Shown: positions 45,422 through 54,652, counted from the stretch's first letter. The stretch: DNA of 64,000 bases from Staphylococcus massiliensis CCUG 55927 (GCF_000298075.1 NZ_JH815593.1:1504542-1568541); one strand, 5' to 3'. Program-made: numbers and translations. The notes: generated by a model from the sequence alone, not told the origin.

Positions 45422-46447
45422 ATGGAATTATCTATTAAAAATCTAAAAAAATCATTCGACCAAAACGAAGTTATTAAAAACATTAATCTTAACGTCGAAA
45501 AAGGACAATTCATATCGCTACTCGGTGCTTCTGGTAGTGGTAAAACGACACTACTTAGACTTATTGCTGGCCTTGAGAAACCAGATAATGGAGAAATCCT
45601 TCATAATGATCAAACGTTTTATCACAGTGCTGACCGCATTTTCGTGAAGCCGTCTAATCGTCAAATAGGTATGGTCTTTCAAGACTTTGCGTTATGGCCA
45701 CATATGACCGTGTTTGAAAACGTCGCTTACCCTTTAAAGGTCAAAAAAGATACGAAAAATTTAAAACAGCGCGTTCGTGAGGTTCTTAAAGAAGTACATT
45801 TAGAAGGTTTTGAAAAACGCGCGGTACACGCTTTATCAGGTGGACAACAACAACGTGTCTCACTAGCAAGAGCAATCGTTTCTAAAGCAGACCTTATTCT
45901 AATGGATGAACCACTTTCTGCACTTGATGCTGGGTTACGTGAAGACATGCGCTTATTGATTCAACGCTTAATTAAGACATATGGTATGACGACGATATTC
46001 GTTACACATGATCAATACGAGGCTATGACCATGTCAGACAAAATCGCCGTTATGAAAGATGGCGAAATCGTTCAATTCGATACTCCAGAAAGATTGTACC
46101 AGCACCCTAAAAATAAAGCCGTCGCTACGTTCATCGGTAAAGGTACATATTTAACAGGTTATGTTAAGCATGGTGAATTTAGAACGCATGAAGGTATCAC
46201 GTTACCAGTTAGTCAACCCGATGGTAAATACGGTTTATTCATTAGACCAGAACACGTGCACGTAGTAAATGACGGTATTAAAGCTCAAGTTGAAACGGTA
46301 AGTTTCACTGGAGAACGCTATCAGTACACCGCTTCAATAAAAGATAAAGAAATTAAATTTTATAACACACGTTACTTTGAACCCGGTACATCTGTTCATT
46401 TAGACATTCATTATAATGAAACAAAATTATTAAAAGTGGAGGCTTAA
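45422..46447 (+). CDS. ABC importer ATP-binding protein (Fe3+/2-aminoethylphosphonate type)
   Basis: A 341-residue ATPase of the FbpC/PotA class. Walker A is LLGASGSGKTTLLR near residue 37, the signature is LSGGQQQRVSLARAI near 139 and Walker B is LILMDEPLSALD near 158. A C-terminal TOBE-like regulatory domain (about 240-341) follows. It begins an operon ATPase, binding protein, permease with 3-nt and 1-nt gaps. Fe3+, phosphonate or related small anions are the known substrates of the class. Confidence 0.9.
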   Translation: MELSIKNLKKSFDQNEVIKNINLNVEKGQFISLLGASGSGKTTLLRLIAGLEKPDNGEILHNDQTFYHSADRIFVKPSNRQIGMVFQDFALWPHMTVFENVAYPLKVKKDTKNLKQRVREVLKEVHLEGFEKRAVHALSGGQQQRVSLARAIVSKADLILMDEPLSALDAGLREDMRLLIQRLIKTYGMTTIFVTHDQYEAMTMSDKIAVMKDGEIVQFDTPERLYQHPKNKAVATFIGKGTYLTGYVKHGEFRTHEGITLPVSQPDGKYGLFIRPEHVHVVNDGIKAQVETVSFTGERYQYTASIKDKEIKFYNTRYFEPGTSVHLDIHYNETKLLKVEA

Positions 46448-46450
46448 AAT

Positions 46451-47476
46451 ATGAAACAATTATCTAAATATGTTGTTCTTTTGATTGCTACAGTTATGCT
46501 TTTAGCTGCATGTCAAAATAAACCAGAAGGTGACAAAGGTAGTGACGCTAAAAGTAGCGGTGACAGTAAAGACAAACTTGTCGTATATACTTCAGGCCCT
46601 GGGAAAATGGCTAAAGATTTAGTTAAAGCTTATGAAAAGAAAAGCGGTAAGAAAGTTGAAGTCTTCCAAGGTACGACTGGTGAAGTATTAGGACGTCTTG
46701 AAGCTGAAAAAGACAATCCTAAAGCAGACGTTGTACAACTTGCTTCATTACCAGCAGCACTTGACTATAAGAAACAAGACTTAATTGAACCATACAAAGT
46801 TAAAAACCATGACAAGCTTTACGAAGATTGGGTTGATAAAGACGGTTACTACTACGGTTTCAGTGGTAGTGCACTCGGTATCTCTTACAACACAGACAAA
46901 GTTAAAAACCCACCTCAAGATATTGAAGACTTAACTAAAAAAGAATTCAAAGATCAAATCGCAGTTCCAGACCCATCAGAATCAGGTACAGCACTAGATT
47001 TATTATCAATTAAAGTTAATAACGAAGGCGACAAAGCTTGGGACGATTACCAATCACTTAAAGACAACGGCATGAAAGTTGCAGGCGCTAACAAACCTTC
47101 ACTTGAAACAGTCATCAAGGGTGAGAATAAAGCAATCTATGGTGGCGTAGACTACATGGTATACAAAGCTAAAGATAAAGGTGAACCAGTAGACATCAAG
47201 TTCCCTAAATCAGGTACGTCAATTTCACCACGTCCAGCCTTCATCTTAAAATCAGCTGAACACAAAGAAAATGCGAAATCTTATATGGACTTTATTACAG
47301 GTAAAGAAGGTCAACAAATCGTCGATAAACACTATTTAATTCCTGCAGATAAATCTCAAAAGAAAAATAAAGCAACTAAAAAACGTGAGGATATTAAAGA
47401 ACTTGAGTACGATTGGGAATCATTATCTAAAGACAAAGAAGATGTACTAAAAAAATTCATGGATCAAATGAGATAA
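46451..47476 (+). CDS. Substrate-binding lipoprotein of the ABC importer
   Basis: A 341-residue extracellular binding lipoprotein. The signal peptide ends in the lipobox LLAAC (Cys about residue 21), followed by a Lys/Ser/Asp-rich linker. The body KLVVYTSGPGKMAKDLVKAYEKKSGKKVEVFQG is the start of a type 2 iron/phosphonate-binding fold. SGTSISPRPAFILKSAEHKENAKSYMDFI near residue 255 is typical. The classical Tyr pair of ferric-binding proteins is not obvious, which favours an organic substrate such as a phosphonate. Confidence 0.88.
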   Translation: MKQLSKYVVLLIATVMLLAACQNKPEGDKGSDAKSSGDSKDKLVVYTSGPGKMAKDLVKAYEKKSGKKVEVFQGTTGEVLGRLEAEKDNPKADVVQLASLPAALDYKKQDLIEPYKVKNHDKLYEDWVDKDGYYYGFSGSALGISYNTDKVKNPPQDIEDLTKKEFKDQIAVPDPSESGTALDLLSIKVNNEGDKAWDDYQSLKDNGMKVAGANKPSLETVIKGENKAIYGGVDYMVYKAKDKGEPVDIKFPKSGTSISPRPAFILKSAEHKENAKSYMDFITGKEGQQIVDKHYLIPADKSQKKNKATKKREDIKELEYDWESLSKDKEDVLKKFMDQMR

Positions 47477-47477
47477 T

Positions 47478-49121
47478 ATGCAACATCAAGTTAAGAGACT
47501 AAACCAAGTCCTTGCTTTGATTGTATTATTCATACTTGTGGTATTACCCCTATGCTTAATTTTGTATAGGGGTTTTGCACCAAGTGAGACATCATCTTTC
47601 TTAGAGAATGTGCAACAAATTATACAATCAAGCAACTTAAAAATTCTTTGGAACTCTGTATTACTCGGACTTTCAGTGGTAATTTTGACAACACTAATCG
47701 CATTACCACTTAGTTATATCATGGTTAAAACATCTTTAAGTCGCCATCAATGGTTAGATGTACTCATTATGGTTCCTTTTATGACACCGCCATACATTGG
47801 CGCAATGGGCTGGATGTTAACAATGCAACATAACGGATTGCTTCATCAAATCAGTCCGATATTTTCACATTTAACACCGATATTCTTTTCATTCTTTGGA
47901 ATGGTCGTTATCATGAGCTGTCACTTAACACCATTCTTATATGTCGTACTTAAGAAATCTTTATTAAACATACATCAATCTCAAGAAGAAGCAGCACTTA
48001 TATACGGTGGTTCTTTCATGTACCGCTTCAAACGTATTATCGCACCACTCTTTGTATCAGGTTATAGCATGGGTGCCTTACTTGTTTTTGTAAAAGCCAT
48101 TGGAGAGTTCGGTACGCCTGTAACTATGGGTAACCGCATTGGCTTTAAAGTTTTAACATCTGAAATTCACCATAGTGCATCGATTTGGCCTATCGACTTC
48201 CAAAGAGCTGCACTCTTATCTTCATTACTGCTGACGGTAAGTATGGGTGTCTGGGCCTTCCAACAGTGGTTCCAAACACGAACTAACTTTATCTCAAATA
48301 GCGGTAAAGGACAGAAGACACGCATCCTTCCGAAAGGCAAATGGGATATATTACTTTATCTCTTTGTATTTATTGAACTATTCGTAACAATCGTTTTACC
48401 TTATGCAAGTATTGTTATCAATGCTTTCGTAAAACGTTTATCTAAAGGTTTAACTCCTGACAACATTACGTTAGATAACTTTGTACAAGTACTAAGTGGT
48501 AACGGTGGTATCGCCCTATTTAACAGTGTATTACTTGCGGTTATTGCAGCAACGCTCGCAAGTATCTTAGGGTTATGGTACGTTTTATCGTCACAAAAGA
48601 GAAACCCTTTAAGTAAGCTAATAGACTTTTCAAGTTTACTTCCTAACACGGTTCCAGGGATCATTGTCGTAATTGGTTTAATCCTATTTTGGAACAGTAA
48701 GTTCAATCCAATACCACTTTATAACACTATCTTCATGTTAGTAGTGACGTATACCGTATTGTATATTCCGTACGCTGTACAAAATATCAAAAACGTGAAG
48801 CAAAACATCAGTCCTAACTTATTCGAAGCAGCTGAAATGAGTGGTAGTACAGGGTGGCAGAAGTTTAAGTCCATTACACTACCACTCCTTAGACCAGGTA
48901 TCATTTCTGGGTGGATATTAATTTTCTGTATTTCAATGCGTGAACTTGTAGGTTCGCTAATGTTAAGACCACCTAATACTGATACGTCAGCTACGTTTAT
49001 TTATCGCCAGTTTGAACAAGGTGATTCATCACAAGGTATGGCTATGGCGTTGTTATCAATAGGTATTACATCTATTATTTTAATCGCTATGGAACAATGG
49101 GAACGAAAACGTAAATTATAA
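47478..49121 (+). CDS. ABC importer permease (fused, two permease domains)
   Basis: A 547-residue membrane protein with about twelve helices in two halves, each with the EAA-type loop (EEAALIYGGSFMYRFKRIIAPLF near residue 173, FEAAEMSGSTGWQKFKSITLPLL near 450). Such fused permeases serve ferric iron and 2-aminoethylphosphonate importers. The start ATG lies 1 nt after the binding-protein stop. Next gene downstream is a phosphatase, 49 nt away, possibly part of the same pathway. Confidence 0.9.
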   Translation: MQHQVKRLNQVLALIVLFILVVLPLCLILYRGFAPSETSSFLENVQQIIQSSNLKILWNSVLLGLSVVILTTLIALPLSYIMVKTSLSRHQWLDVLIMVPFMTPPYIGAMGWMLTMQHNGLLHQISPIFSHLTPIFFSFFGMVVIMSCHLTPFLYVVLKKSLLNIHQSQEEAALIYGGSFMYRFKRIIAPLFVSGYSMGALLVFVKAIGEFGTPVTMGNRIGFKVLTSEIHHSASIWPIDFQRAALLSSLLLTVSMGVWAFQQWFQTRTNFISNSGKGQKTRILPKGKWDILLYLFVFIELFVTIVLPYASIVINAFVKRLSKGLTPDNITLDNFVQVLSGNGGIALFNSVLLAVIAATLASILGLWYVLSSQKRNPLSKLIDFSSLLPNTVPGIIVVIGLILFWNSKFNPIPLYNTIFMLVVTYTVLYIPYAVQNIKNVKQNISPNLFEAAEMSGSTGWQKFKSITLPLLRPGIISGWILIFCISMRELVGSLMLRPPNTDTSATFIYRQFEQGDSSQGMAMALLSIGITSIILIAMEQWERKRKL

Positions 49122-49170
49122 TCTTATATAGCTTTTCTCCCAAACTTTTCAAAAAGAAAGGGGGACGACC

Positions 49171-49779
49171 ATGACACAACATCGGCTACTCGCAATCTCA
49201 GACATACACGGACATAAACAAGCACTTCAAAAATTGCTTCATGAAGCACAGTATAGCTCGCAAACAGACCAACTCGTCTTACTAGGCGACTACGTAAATA
49301 AAGGCCCCGATTCAACCGGCACTTTAGAATATGTTGAAGCTCTAGTTAGAAATGGTGCCAAGGCACTCATCGGTAATCATGAATTAAAATGGATTCATGA
49401 ATGCACGAATCTCGACCATAAATGGGTGAATATAATCGGTCGCTTGGACTGCGTGATAGAACACGAACGCTATATTTTCGTACATGCAGGCATCGACACG
49501 CGTTATGCTTTAAATAACCAACCAGTGATACGTGCTACAGGGTATGAACCAAGCGATTATATCCAAACTCAATTTCCTGGGAAATGTGTCGTTCACGGGC
49601 ACGTTCCAACATTCCGTGAAGGTTGTCATTTAGATGAAATTGTGATGTCTGAGGAAACGATTAATATTGACACTGGTGCTGGGCATGGTTATTACTTAAC
49701 ACTTCTTGATATTACCAATGAAAAGACCTATTCAATAAACGTTAATGAACTCGATTCGGTTAAAGTAAAGCAATTATAG
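49171..49779 (+). CDS. PPP-type metallophosphoesterase (serine/threonine phosphatase-like)
   Basis: A 202-residue two-metal phosphoesterase. Motifs are SDIHGH (residues 10-15), GDYVNKGPDS (about 41), GNHELKW (about 72) and the His motifs in FVHAGID and VHGHVP. It is of the bacterial PrpA/ApaH-like group. Start ATG follows AAAGGGGG, which overlaps a dispersed-motif copy (ACTTTTCAAAAAG). The linkage to the importer suggests it releases phosphate from the imported compound or is merely cotranscribed; this is inference. Confidence 0.87.
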   Translation: MTQHRLLAISDIHGHKQALQKLLHEAQYSSQTDQLVLLGDYVNKGPDSTGTLEYVEALVRNGAKALIGNHELKWIHECTNLDHKWVNIIGRLDCVIEHERYIFVHAGIDTRYALNNQPVIRATGYEPSDYIQTQFPGKCVVHGHVPTFREGCHLDEIVMSEETINIDTGAGHGYYLTLLDITNEKTYSINVNELDSVKVKQL

Positions 49780-49786
49780 TGTTTCA

Positions 49787-49827
49787 AAAAAGGACGTTGG
49801 CTCTTTAAGGTCACGTCCTTTTCTTTA
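49787..49827 (+). terminator. Terminator of the importer/phosphatase operon
   Basis: AAGGACGT pairs with ACGTCCTT around an 18-nt loop, followed by TTCTTT. Confidence 0.75.
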
Positions 49828-49853
49828 TCTAACGTTTATAGTTTTGTCGGTAC

Positions 49854-50555
49854 TTATTCACCCTTCTCGATATCACGTCGTACCATTTCTTCATCTATCT
49901 TTTCATTTAAAAAGGTTTTATTGTCGATTGGGAAATGTTGTTCAAAGGTTTCGAAATTTTGTAACTCTATAGATGCATTCTCTATTTCAAAGTCTAATAT
50001 ATGTCCGCCATACATATTTTGATCATCCACAAAATGAATATGGAATCCCTTAGCGCCTATACCATGGAATAGATCTGGTGTGAAAAAGCCTACGATTGTA
50101 CCTTTAATATCCATCAATGTTACTTCAGGCTGACTTTCTACAGAGTCCATAAGTTTCGTATAAGGTGGATCCTGCTTTGGCATCATCCGAACATGCATAG
50201 ACTTAAAAGTACCTGTAGCCTTAACAGCCGAGAATAAATTCTCACTTAGCATCTCGCTCTTAACCTTATCTTTAAATGTATTTGAATCCATATGCTTTAC
50301 GTTAAATTGGTGATCAGATTTAAAATGAGCAATTGTTGCATATGGTGTGCGTTCTTCACCAGAAAGTTGAACAAAGTCTCCATGCTCGTTCGCATGAAAG
50401 GCTTCACCCTCTAGGAAGATGACTTCACCATCAGACCCCGTTAAGGTCGCGATGCCAAAGTCCCCTTTAGTTAGTAATTCATCAACAGTGGCTGTCCCTT
50501 CAAGTAGCCCAGCCATTAAGGCACCAAGTGTGCCATGTTGATATAACTTATGCAT
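49854..50555 (-). CDS. alsD: Alpha-acetolactate decarboxylase
   Basis: A 233-residue enzyme converting acetolactate to acetoin. Family features are LYQHGTLGALMAGL at the start, the DFGIATLTGSDGEVIFLEGEAF segment near residue 35, and metal-binding histidines in GAKGFHIHFVDDQNMYGGH near 170-188. The ATG at 50555 follows CGGAGG; the longer frame has no binding site. Acetolactate synthase (alsS), the usual partner, is not adjacent. It is 13 nt downstream of the DUF2200 gene. Confidence 0.93.
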   Translation of the reverse strand: MHKLYQHGTLGALMAGLLEGTATVDELLTKGDFGIATLTGSDGEVIFLEGEAFHANEHGDFVQLSGEERTPYATIAHFKSDHQFNVKHMDSNTFKDKVKSEMLSENLFSAVKATGTFKSMHVRMMPKQDPPYTKLMDSVESQPEVTLMDIKGTIVGFFTPDLFHGIGAKGFHIHFVDDQNMYGGHILDFEIENASIELQNFETFEQHFPIDNKTFLNEKIDEEMVRRDIEKGE

Positions 50556-50568
50556 GCCTATCCCTCCG

Positions 50569-50925
50569 TTATTTCTCTTTTCTAAGAATGTTTTCCATCT
50601 TTTTACCTCTACCAACTTCATCCACAAGTTTGTCGAGATAACGGATTTCTTGCATAAGGGGTTCTTCAATGTCTTCTACACGAACGCCACAGATTTTACC
50701 AGTTATAAGTTTACGATTTGGATTAAGCTCTGGTGCTTGGTCAAAAAATTCTTTTAGTGAAACCTTATCTTCCAATTGTTGCTCAAGCGCTTCTTGACTA
50801 TAGCCAGTTAACCATTTAGTTACTAAATCTACATCATCTTTAGAACGCTCTTTTTTCTCAGCTTTAGTAATATAATGCGGATAAATTGAAGCTAAACTCA
50901 TATCATAAATTTTATGATGTGCCAT
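50569..50925 (-). CDS. DUF2200 family protein
   Basis: A 118-residue soluble protein matching DUF2200 (opening [27 protein letters not shown], middle [11 protein letters not shown], later [31 protein letters not shown]). Function unknown. It is the first gene of an operon with alsD. Confidence 0.85.
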   Translation of the reverse strand: MAHHKIYDMSLASIYPHYITKAEKKERSKDDVDLVTKWLTGYSQEALEQQLEDKVSLKEFFDQAPELNPNRKLITGKICGVRVEDIEEPLMQEIRYLDKLVDEVGRGKKMENILRKEK

Positions 50926-51039
50926 TTATAGATTCTCCTAACACGTTTAGTATAAGTTTGATGCAATTCATTTCTTATATTAACATAACACTTCTCATGT
51001 GTACCGCAGTATGTATAGTCCATATAAATATATTATAAG

Positions 51040-51090
51040 AAGAGACATACCCATTTTCTTTATTTAAAATACAGAATATGTCTCAACTTC
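51040..51090 (-). terminator. Long-loop inverted repeat after the CHAP gene
   Basis: GAGACATA and TATGTCTC flank about 28 nt just downstream of the CHAP gene. T-richness on the minus strand is modest, so the terminator call is tentative. Confidence 0.45.
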
Positions 51091-51095
51091 AAAAT

Positions 51096-51665
51096 TTACA
51101 CTTTAAAATATCTCAGTGTTTGCGCTGCTTCACGTGGAATTATACGTTTTGATATAATTCCTAAACCTTCAACATTAGATTCAGAGATTAAGATAGAATC
51201 ATCACTAAATACATGCTCCACAAAGGCCACATGCCCGTATTCTGCACTGGCACCTAATTGATTGCTATCAAATACCACCGCAGCGTGTAGAAGTGGCTCA
51301 TGGTATATCGTGTAATCTTGATGTCTAGCTTGATCAATCCAATCTTTAGCATCACCCATTAAATAGTCTACACCTTCTCCGAATTGCTTCATGCGGTGAT
51401 AAACGTACCACGTACATTGACCATAAGGATAATCAAAGGCAACTTCAGAAGTCTTAAACGGCACTATATCATTCGGGTCGTATGAGATATTAACTTCGTC
51501 GTAAAAAGGTAAAATCTTAAGATGAGCTACATGTCGTGTTGCCTCTGTTACCATACCTTCAAGTAACTGAACATCTGAATAATCGGAAGCTTTCGCATTG
51601 TCGTAACTTAAACTGTTGATAATTAAACTGATTAAAGCTGAACTTAGAATGAGTTTTACTTTCAA
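51096..51665 (-). CDS. Secreted CHAP-domain peptidoglycan amidase/endopeptidase
   Basis: A 189-residue exported protein with a signal peptide (about 1-26, NAKA-SDY) and a C-terminal CHAP domain. The catalytic Cys is in YPYGQCTWYVYHRM (about residue 84) and the His in EYGHVAFVEHV (about 149), with a following SESN. It resembles SsaA-like staphylococcal hydrolases but without LysM or SH3 domains. It lies 25 nt beyond the end of the broken srtB frame on the same strand. Confidence 0.87.
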   Translation of the reverse strand: MKVKLILSSALISLIINSLSYDNAKASDYSDVQLLEGMVTEATRHVAHLKILPFYDEVNISYDPNDIVPFKTSEVAFDYPYGQCTWYVYHRMKQFGEGVDYLMGDAKDWIDQARHQDYTIYHEPLLHAAVVFDSNQLGASAEYGHVAFVEHVFSDDSILISESNVEGLGIISKRIIPREAAQTLRYFKV

Positions 51666-51690
51666 GTATCAAACTCCTTTCTATTTGATC

Positions 51691-52416
51691 TTAAACTTCA
51701 ATTAGTACACATTTACATACAACCACCACGCGCTTCTCTGTATCCCGATTTGGATCCTCGCAAGTCGATAATGTAATAAGTTTATCCTTTTCAGTAATCC
51801 CTACATTTGTATGGATAACTGATTTCTTGAGCGTATTATATAGGAAGTCACGATATGCTTCTTTACTCGTAAATCGGGTTTGGATATAGTTATCATTCGT
51901 ACTTGTTTGAAAAGCACTTAAAACTTCTAGGCGGTATTTACCAAATTGTGTATCAAATTAAATATTTGGGTTAAGTTTGTAAAAATCTTGTTTAAGATAT
52001 TGAGGTAAAATATCAAACATCGTACCATCACCGACATGATGTCCGTATATGATAGTGTTATAAGATAATTGTTTAACATTGTTGCGATAGTCAAAGAATA
52101 AACTGCCCTTGTGACTATCTTCCTTGTTAAAGTCACGTTTTAAATAATCTAGATTATCTTTAGACTGAAGTACTGGATAGTTGAGAGACGTACCTTCTAC
52201 ATGAAGCCAACCGTGAATGTCTTTATTAACAGCCTTTAAGGCTTCGAATTGAGGTCTTAGTTTATTGTTTTTATCTTTAAACGTATAGGTTTGTTGTAGC
52301 GTTTCGTATTGATGTTGGATACGTTGATTCTTAGAAGATGACATATAGAGTTGAAAACTTGCGTATATAATCACGACTATTGCACTGATCTGAATAAATC
52401 TAATAAGTATTTTCAT
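51691..52416 (-). pseudogene. srtB: srtB-like sortase interrupted by an in-frame TAA at codon 153
   Basis: The frame from 52416 to 51691 is 242 codons, the length of class B sortases (SrtB is 244). Codon 153 (51960-51958) is TAA, with no frameshift. The N-terminus has one membrane helix (residues 8-26), and NTIIYGHHVGDGTMF holds the catalytic His (about 130). The nucleophile Cys in TLSTCED and the family Arg (PNRDTEKRVVVV) lie after the stop, so the truncated product would be inactive. It follows an IsdC-like NEAT gene with a sortase-type signal, so it should have been its anchoring enzyme. Confidence 0.87.
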
Positions 52417-52421
52417 GGAAT

Positions 52422-53204
52422 TTACCCTTGGACATCATGAACGTTTAATTTTTTCCATTTCTTACTTGTAAGCGTTAATCCTAGAACAGAGAAAGCGATA
52501 ACTAACGCAACAATCCATAAACTTTGATGTGTTTGAGGTTGAACGACTTGAGATTCAGGTTTGATTTCTGCCTTATTTAATCGTTTCGGCTTAGGGATAT
52601 CGCTATCACGATTAAATAAAAGATTTGGTTGATAATGTTGTTGTATTGTAGATGTACGTGGTTTAGGAGTTGGTTGATTAAAAGGGGTTGGTACATCATC
52701 TACATAACGTGTATTAACATCGATAGGTTGTTGAACATTAGAATCATTTAAACTTGAGTCATTATCGACTTTCACATCGTCTAATAACTTTAAGACATCG
52801 AACTCACTCGTAAGAGTGTTTTCCTCTAATTCATATTCTTTTGCAGGATCGTTCAATTCTATATCAAACCTTTTTTCTAAATCGTCCAAAGTAACCATTG
52901 TAATGGAAAGTTTATCTAACACGTCTTCTGAATCAACTAAAATTTTATATAGGTTTAATGCTTCGAAGTGATTTACATCGTAAGCATGCGCAAACACAAG
53001 TTCCTTAACTTCATACGGAACACTAAGAACGACTTCTTTAAATACCTTGTCACCTAATTCAATCTCTTTAATTTCATGAACTTCTATTTCAACATCATCT
53101 TGCAGTACTTCTAAATGAGATGAATCTTCAGATGCATAGACGACTTCTGATAAACACAGATAGAGTACGAAAACGAGCACTATCCATTTTAGACTATGAA
53201 ACAT
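52422..53204 (-). CDS. Exported membrane-anchored protein of the isd-like locus
   Basis: A 260-residue protein with a signal peptide (1-24, VYA-SED), an acidic extracellular domain, a Pro-rich spacer (about 165-215) and a C-terminal membrane helix with a basic tail (SLWIVALVIAFSVLGLTLTSKKWKK). No LPXTG or NPQTN motif precedes the helix. Its place between an IsdC-like gene and srtB equals that of isdD in S. aureus, whose function is unclear. It overlaps the upstream gene by 11 nt. Confidence 0.65.
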   Translation of the reverse strand: MFHSLKWIVLVFVLYLCLSEVVYASEDSSHLEVLQDDVEIEVHEIKEIELGDKVFKEVVLSVPYEVKELVFAHAYDVNHFEALNLYKILVDSEDVLDKLSITMVTLDDLEKRFDIELNDPAKEYELEENTLTSEFDVLKLLDDVKVDNDSSLNDSNVQQPIDVNTRYVDDVPTPFNQPTPKPRTSTIQQHYQPNLLFNRDSDIPKPKRLNKAEIKPESQVVQPQTHQSLWIVALVIAFSVLGLTLTSKKWKKLNVHDVQG

Positions 53205-53793
53205 GATGCGTTTTTCTTTTTCGAGATATAAAGAACGTGATTACAATGCCTATAAGTGCTACAATAATAAACTTTTCGTAAGCAACAGGCTCACCTGCGA
53301 ATGTTTTAGGATTTGGTTCTACCTTTTCAGGTGTTGAGGATGTCGTTGCTTTATCAGTCGAAGCAGCTACGTCCCCTTTCAAATTAAACTCAACTTTGTA
53401 TTCGTGGTCATATTTAAAAGGACTTCCATTAACTTTCTCATCGACTTCAACTTTTACTACACCTTTAACTTTGCCAGATGTTTGACTGAGTAGGAATTCA
53501 GATACCCTAGTGTCTTTCGTCTTATCTTCTTTAATGACAGTTTCCTTCTGTCCATCGATTAAGATAGATTTAATCCAATGGCTATGATTGATATCAAACC
53601 TTATAAAAGATTTTCCATCACGTTCAATAACTTTGGCAGGCTTTTCGAAGTATTCGTTTGCGATTGCTACTTCCTCTGAGCCTTCTTTTAAGACTTCAAA
53701 CTGTAGTTCTTTAGTGGTTTCTGCATGTGCATAGTCCGTAATAACGGTTAATAATAAAAATGGAATCAGTATAATCTTAAAAATACGTTTCAA
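53194..53793 (-). CDS. isdC: IsdC-like NEAT-domain heme-binding cell-wall protein
   Basis: A 199-residue surface protein. A signal peptide (1-24, AHA-ETT) is followed by one NEAT-like domain (about 27-142; ELQFEVLKEGSEEVAIANEYFEKPAKVI and HSHWIKSILIDG). The C-terminal sorting region is NPKTF, a hydrophobic helix and RKRK. NPKT is a sortase B-type motif, so SrtB should anchor it inside the wall as for S. aureus IsdC. The heme Tyr motif YxxxY is not evident to me, so heme binding is uncertain. The importer isdEF and isdG are not in the window. Confidence 0.72.
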   Translation of the reverse strand: MKRIFKIILIPFLLLTVITDYAHAETTKELQFEVLKEGSEEVAIANEYFEKPAKVIERDGKSFIRFDINHSHWIKSILIDGQKETVIKEDKTKDTRVSEFLLSQTSGKVKGVVKVEVDEKVNGSPFKYDHEYKVEFNLKGDVAASTDKATTSSTPEKVEPNPKTFAGEPVAYEKFIIVALIGIVITFFISRKRKTHHVS

Positions 53794-54044
53794 ATGCTTT
53801 CCTCCAAATTCTAAAAAGATGACTGAGTTCTAAAGATAACGTTATTGATTAAGCATTAATGTATAAGATTCTCCTTTCTCAACAAGTAGCAGCACATTTA
53901 TTATAGCACCACGCAACATATTTTTATATTTACTACAATTAATTTTTATAAGTTTTTATTTTACATTTAACAAAACTTTCGAAAGTTACACTTTTTCAAA
54001 ATTCGACACTTCCAATTTCTTAAAGGGCTTTTCAAATAAATAAA
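53794..54044. other. Intergenic region upstream of isdC
   Basis: A loose palindrome (GATAACGTTATTG near 53838) is too far from the Fur consensus to call. A dispersed-motif copy (TAAAGGGCTTTTCAAATAAA) lies at about 54019-54038. No gene seen. Confidence 0.4.
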
Positions 54045-54076
54045 AAAGGCGAGACAACTTAAGTGCCTCACCTTGA
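54045..54076 (-). terminator. Terminator of the HsmA-like gene
   Basis: On the minus strand AAGGTGAGGCAC pairs with GTTGTCTCGCCTT, followed by TTTTT. Confidence 0.75.
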
Positions 54077-54084
54077 AATCTTAT

Positions 54085-54465
54085 TTAGCTCATACCGATG
54101 ATTAAACCTACGATATAAGGAATTAACCAGAATAACCATACGATTAAACTGAATTTGTGGAAGTTATGTTTCGCTTTGTCTGTACCTTTAATTAGTACAA
54201 CGATTGCCCAAATAAAGTGGAATGCCATTAAGATAATTGCGGCTAAACCTGTGATTTGGTGTAGTGACATACCTGCATCCGCTTCGCTGCCTGCGAGTGT
54301 TGACATTAAAGTTGTACCGATTGTATCAAATATTAAACCTAAACCGAATAGTACGAGATGTCCTGGTTTAATTTCGCCTTTCTTTCTCTCTGAAAAGACA
54401 CCCCATGTATAAAATACAAGTGCTAAAGAAATAGTGATAATTGCAAAGATAAGTGTCGTACTCAT
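54085..54465 (-). CDS. HsmA family (TIGR03987-like) membrane protein
   Basis: A 126-residue protein with four membrane helices, conserved FDTIGTTLMSTLAGS and LHQITGLAAIILMAFHFIWA segments, and several intramembrane histidines. It resembles the HsmA/TIGR03987 family of small membrane proteins. Function unknown. Divergent from the DHA2 exporter gene. Confidence 0.75.
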   Translation of the reverse strand: MSTTLIFAIITISLALVFYTWGVFSERKKGEIKPGHLVLFGLGLIFDTIGTTLMSTLAGSEADAGMSLHQITGLAAIILMAFHFIWAIVVLIKGTDKAKHNFHKFSLIVWLFWLIPYIVGLIIGMS

Positions 54466-54652
54466 AAGAATCCCCTTTCTCTTTTTTGTGAATTTTCTTA
54501 ATTAATACGTTATTCCCTTTGACACCACTTATACTATTCCTTCAATATGAACTATATATGAACAAATAAAAATTTTTTTAGTTCACATTCAGTTCAAATT
54601 CTTCCTTTATATTTAACGTATCATAAATAGAAAACTTGAAAGAAGGGGTTAG

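Noticed and set aside
53835-53852. Fur box upstream of isdC
   Set aside because: GATAACGTTATTG is palindromic in part but too far from the 7-1-7 Fur consensus to call.
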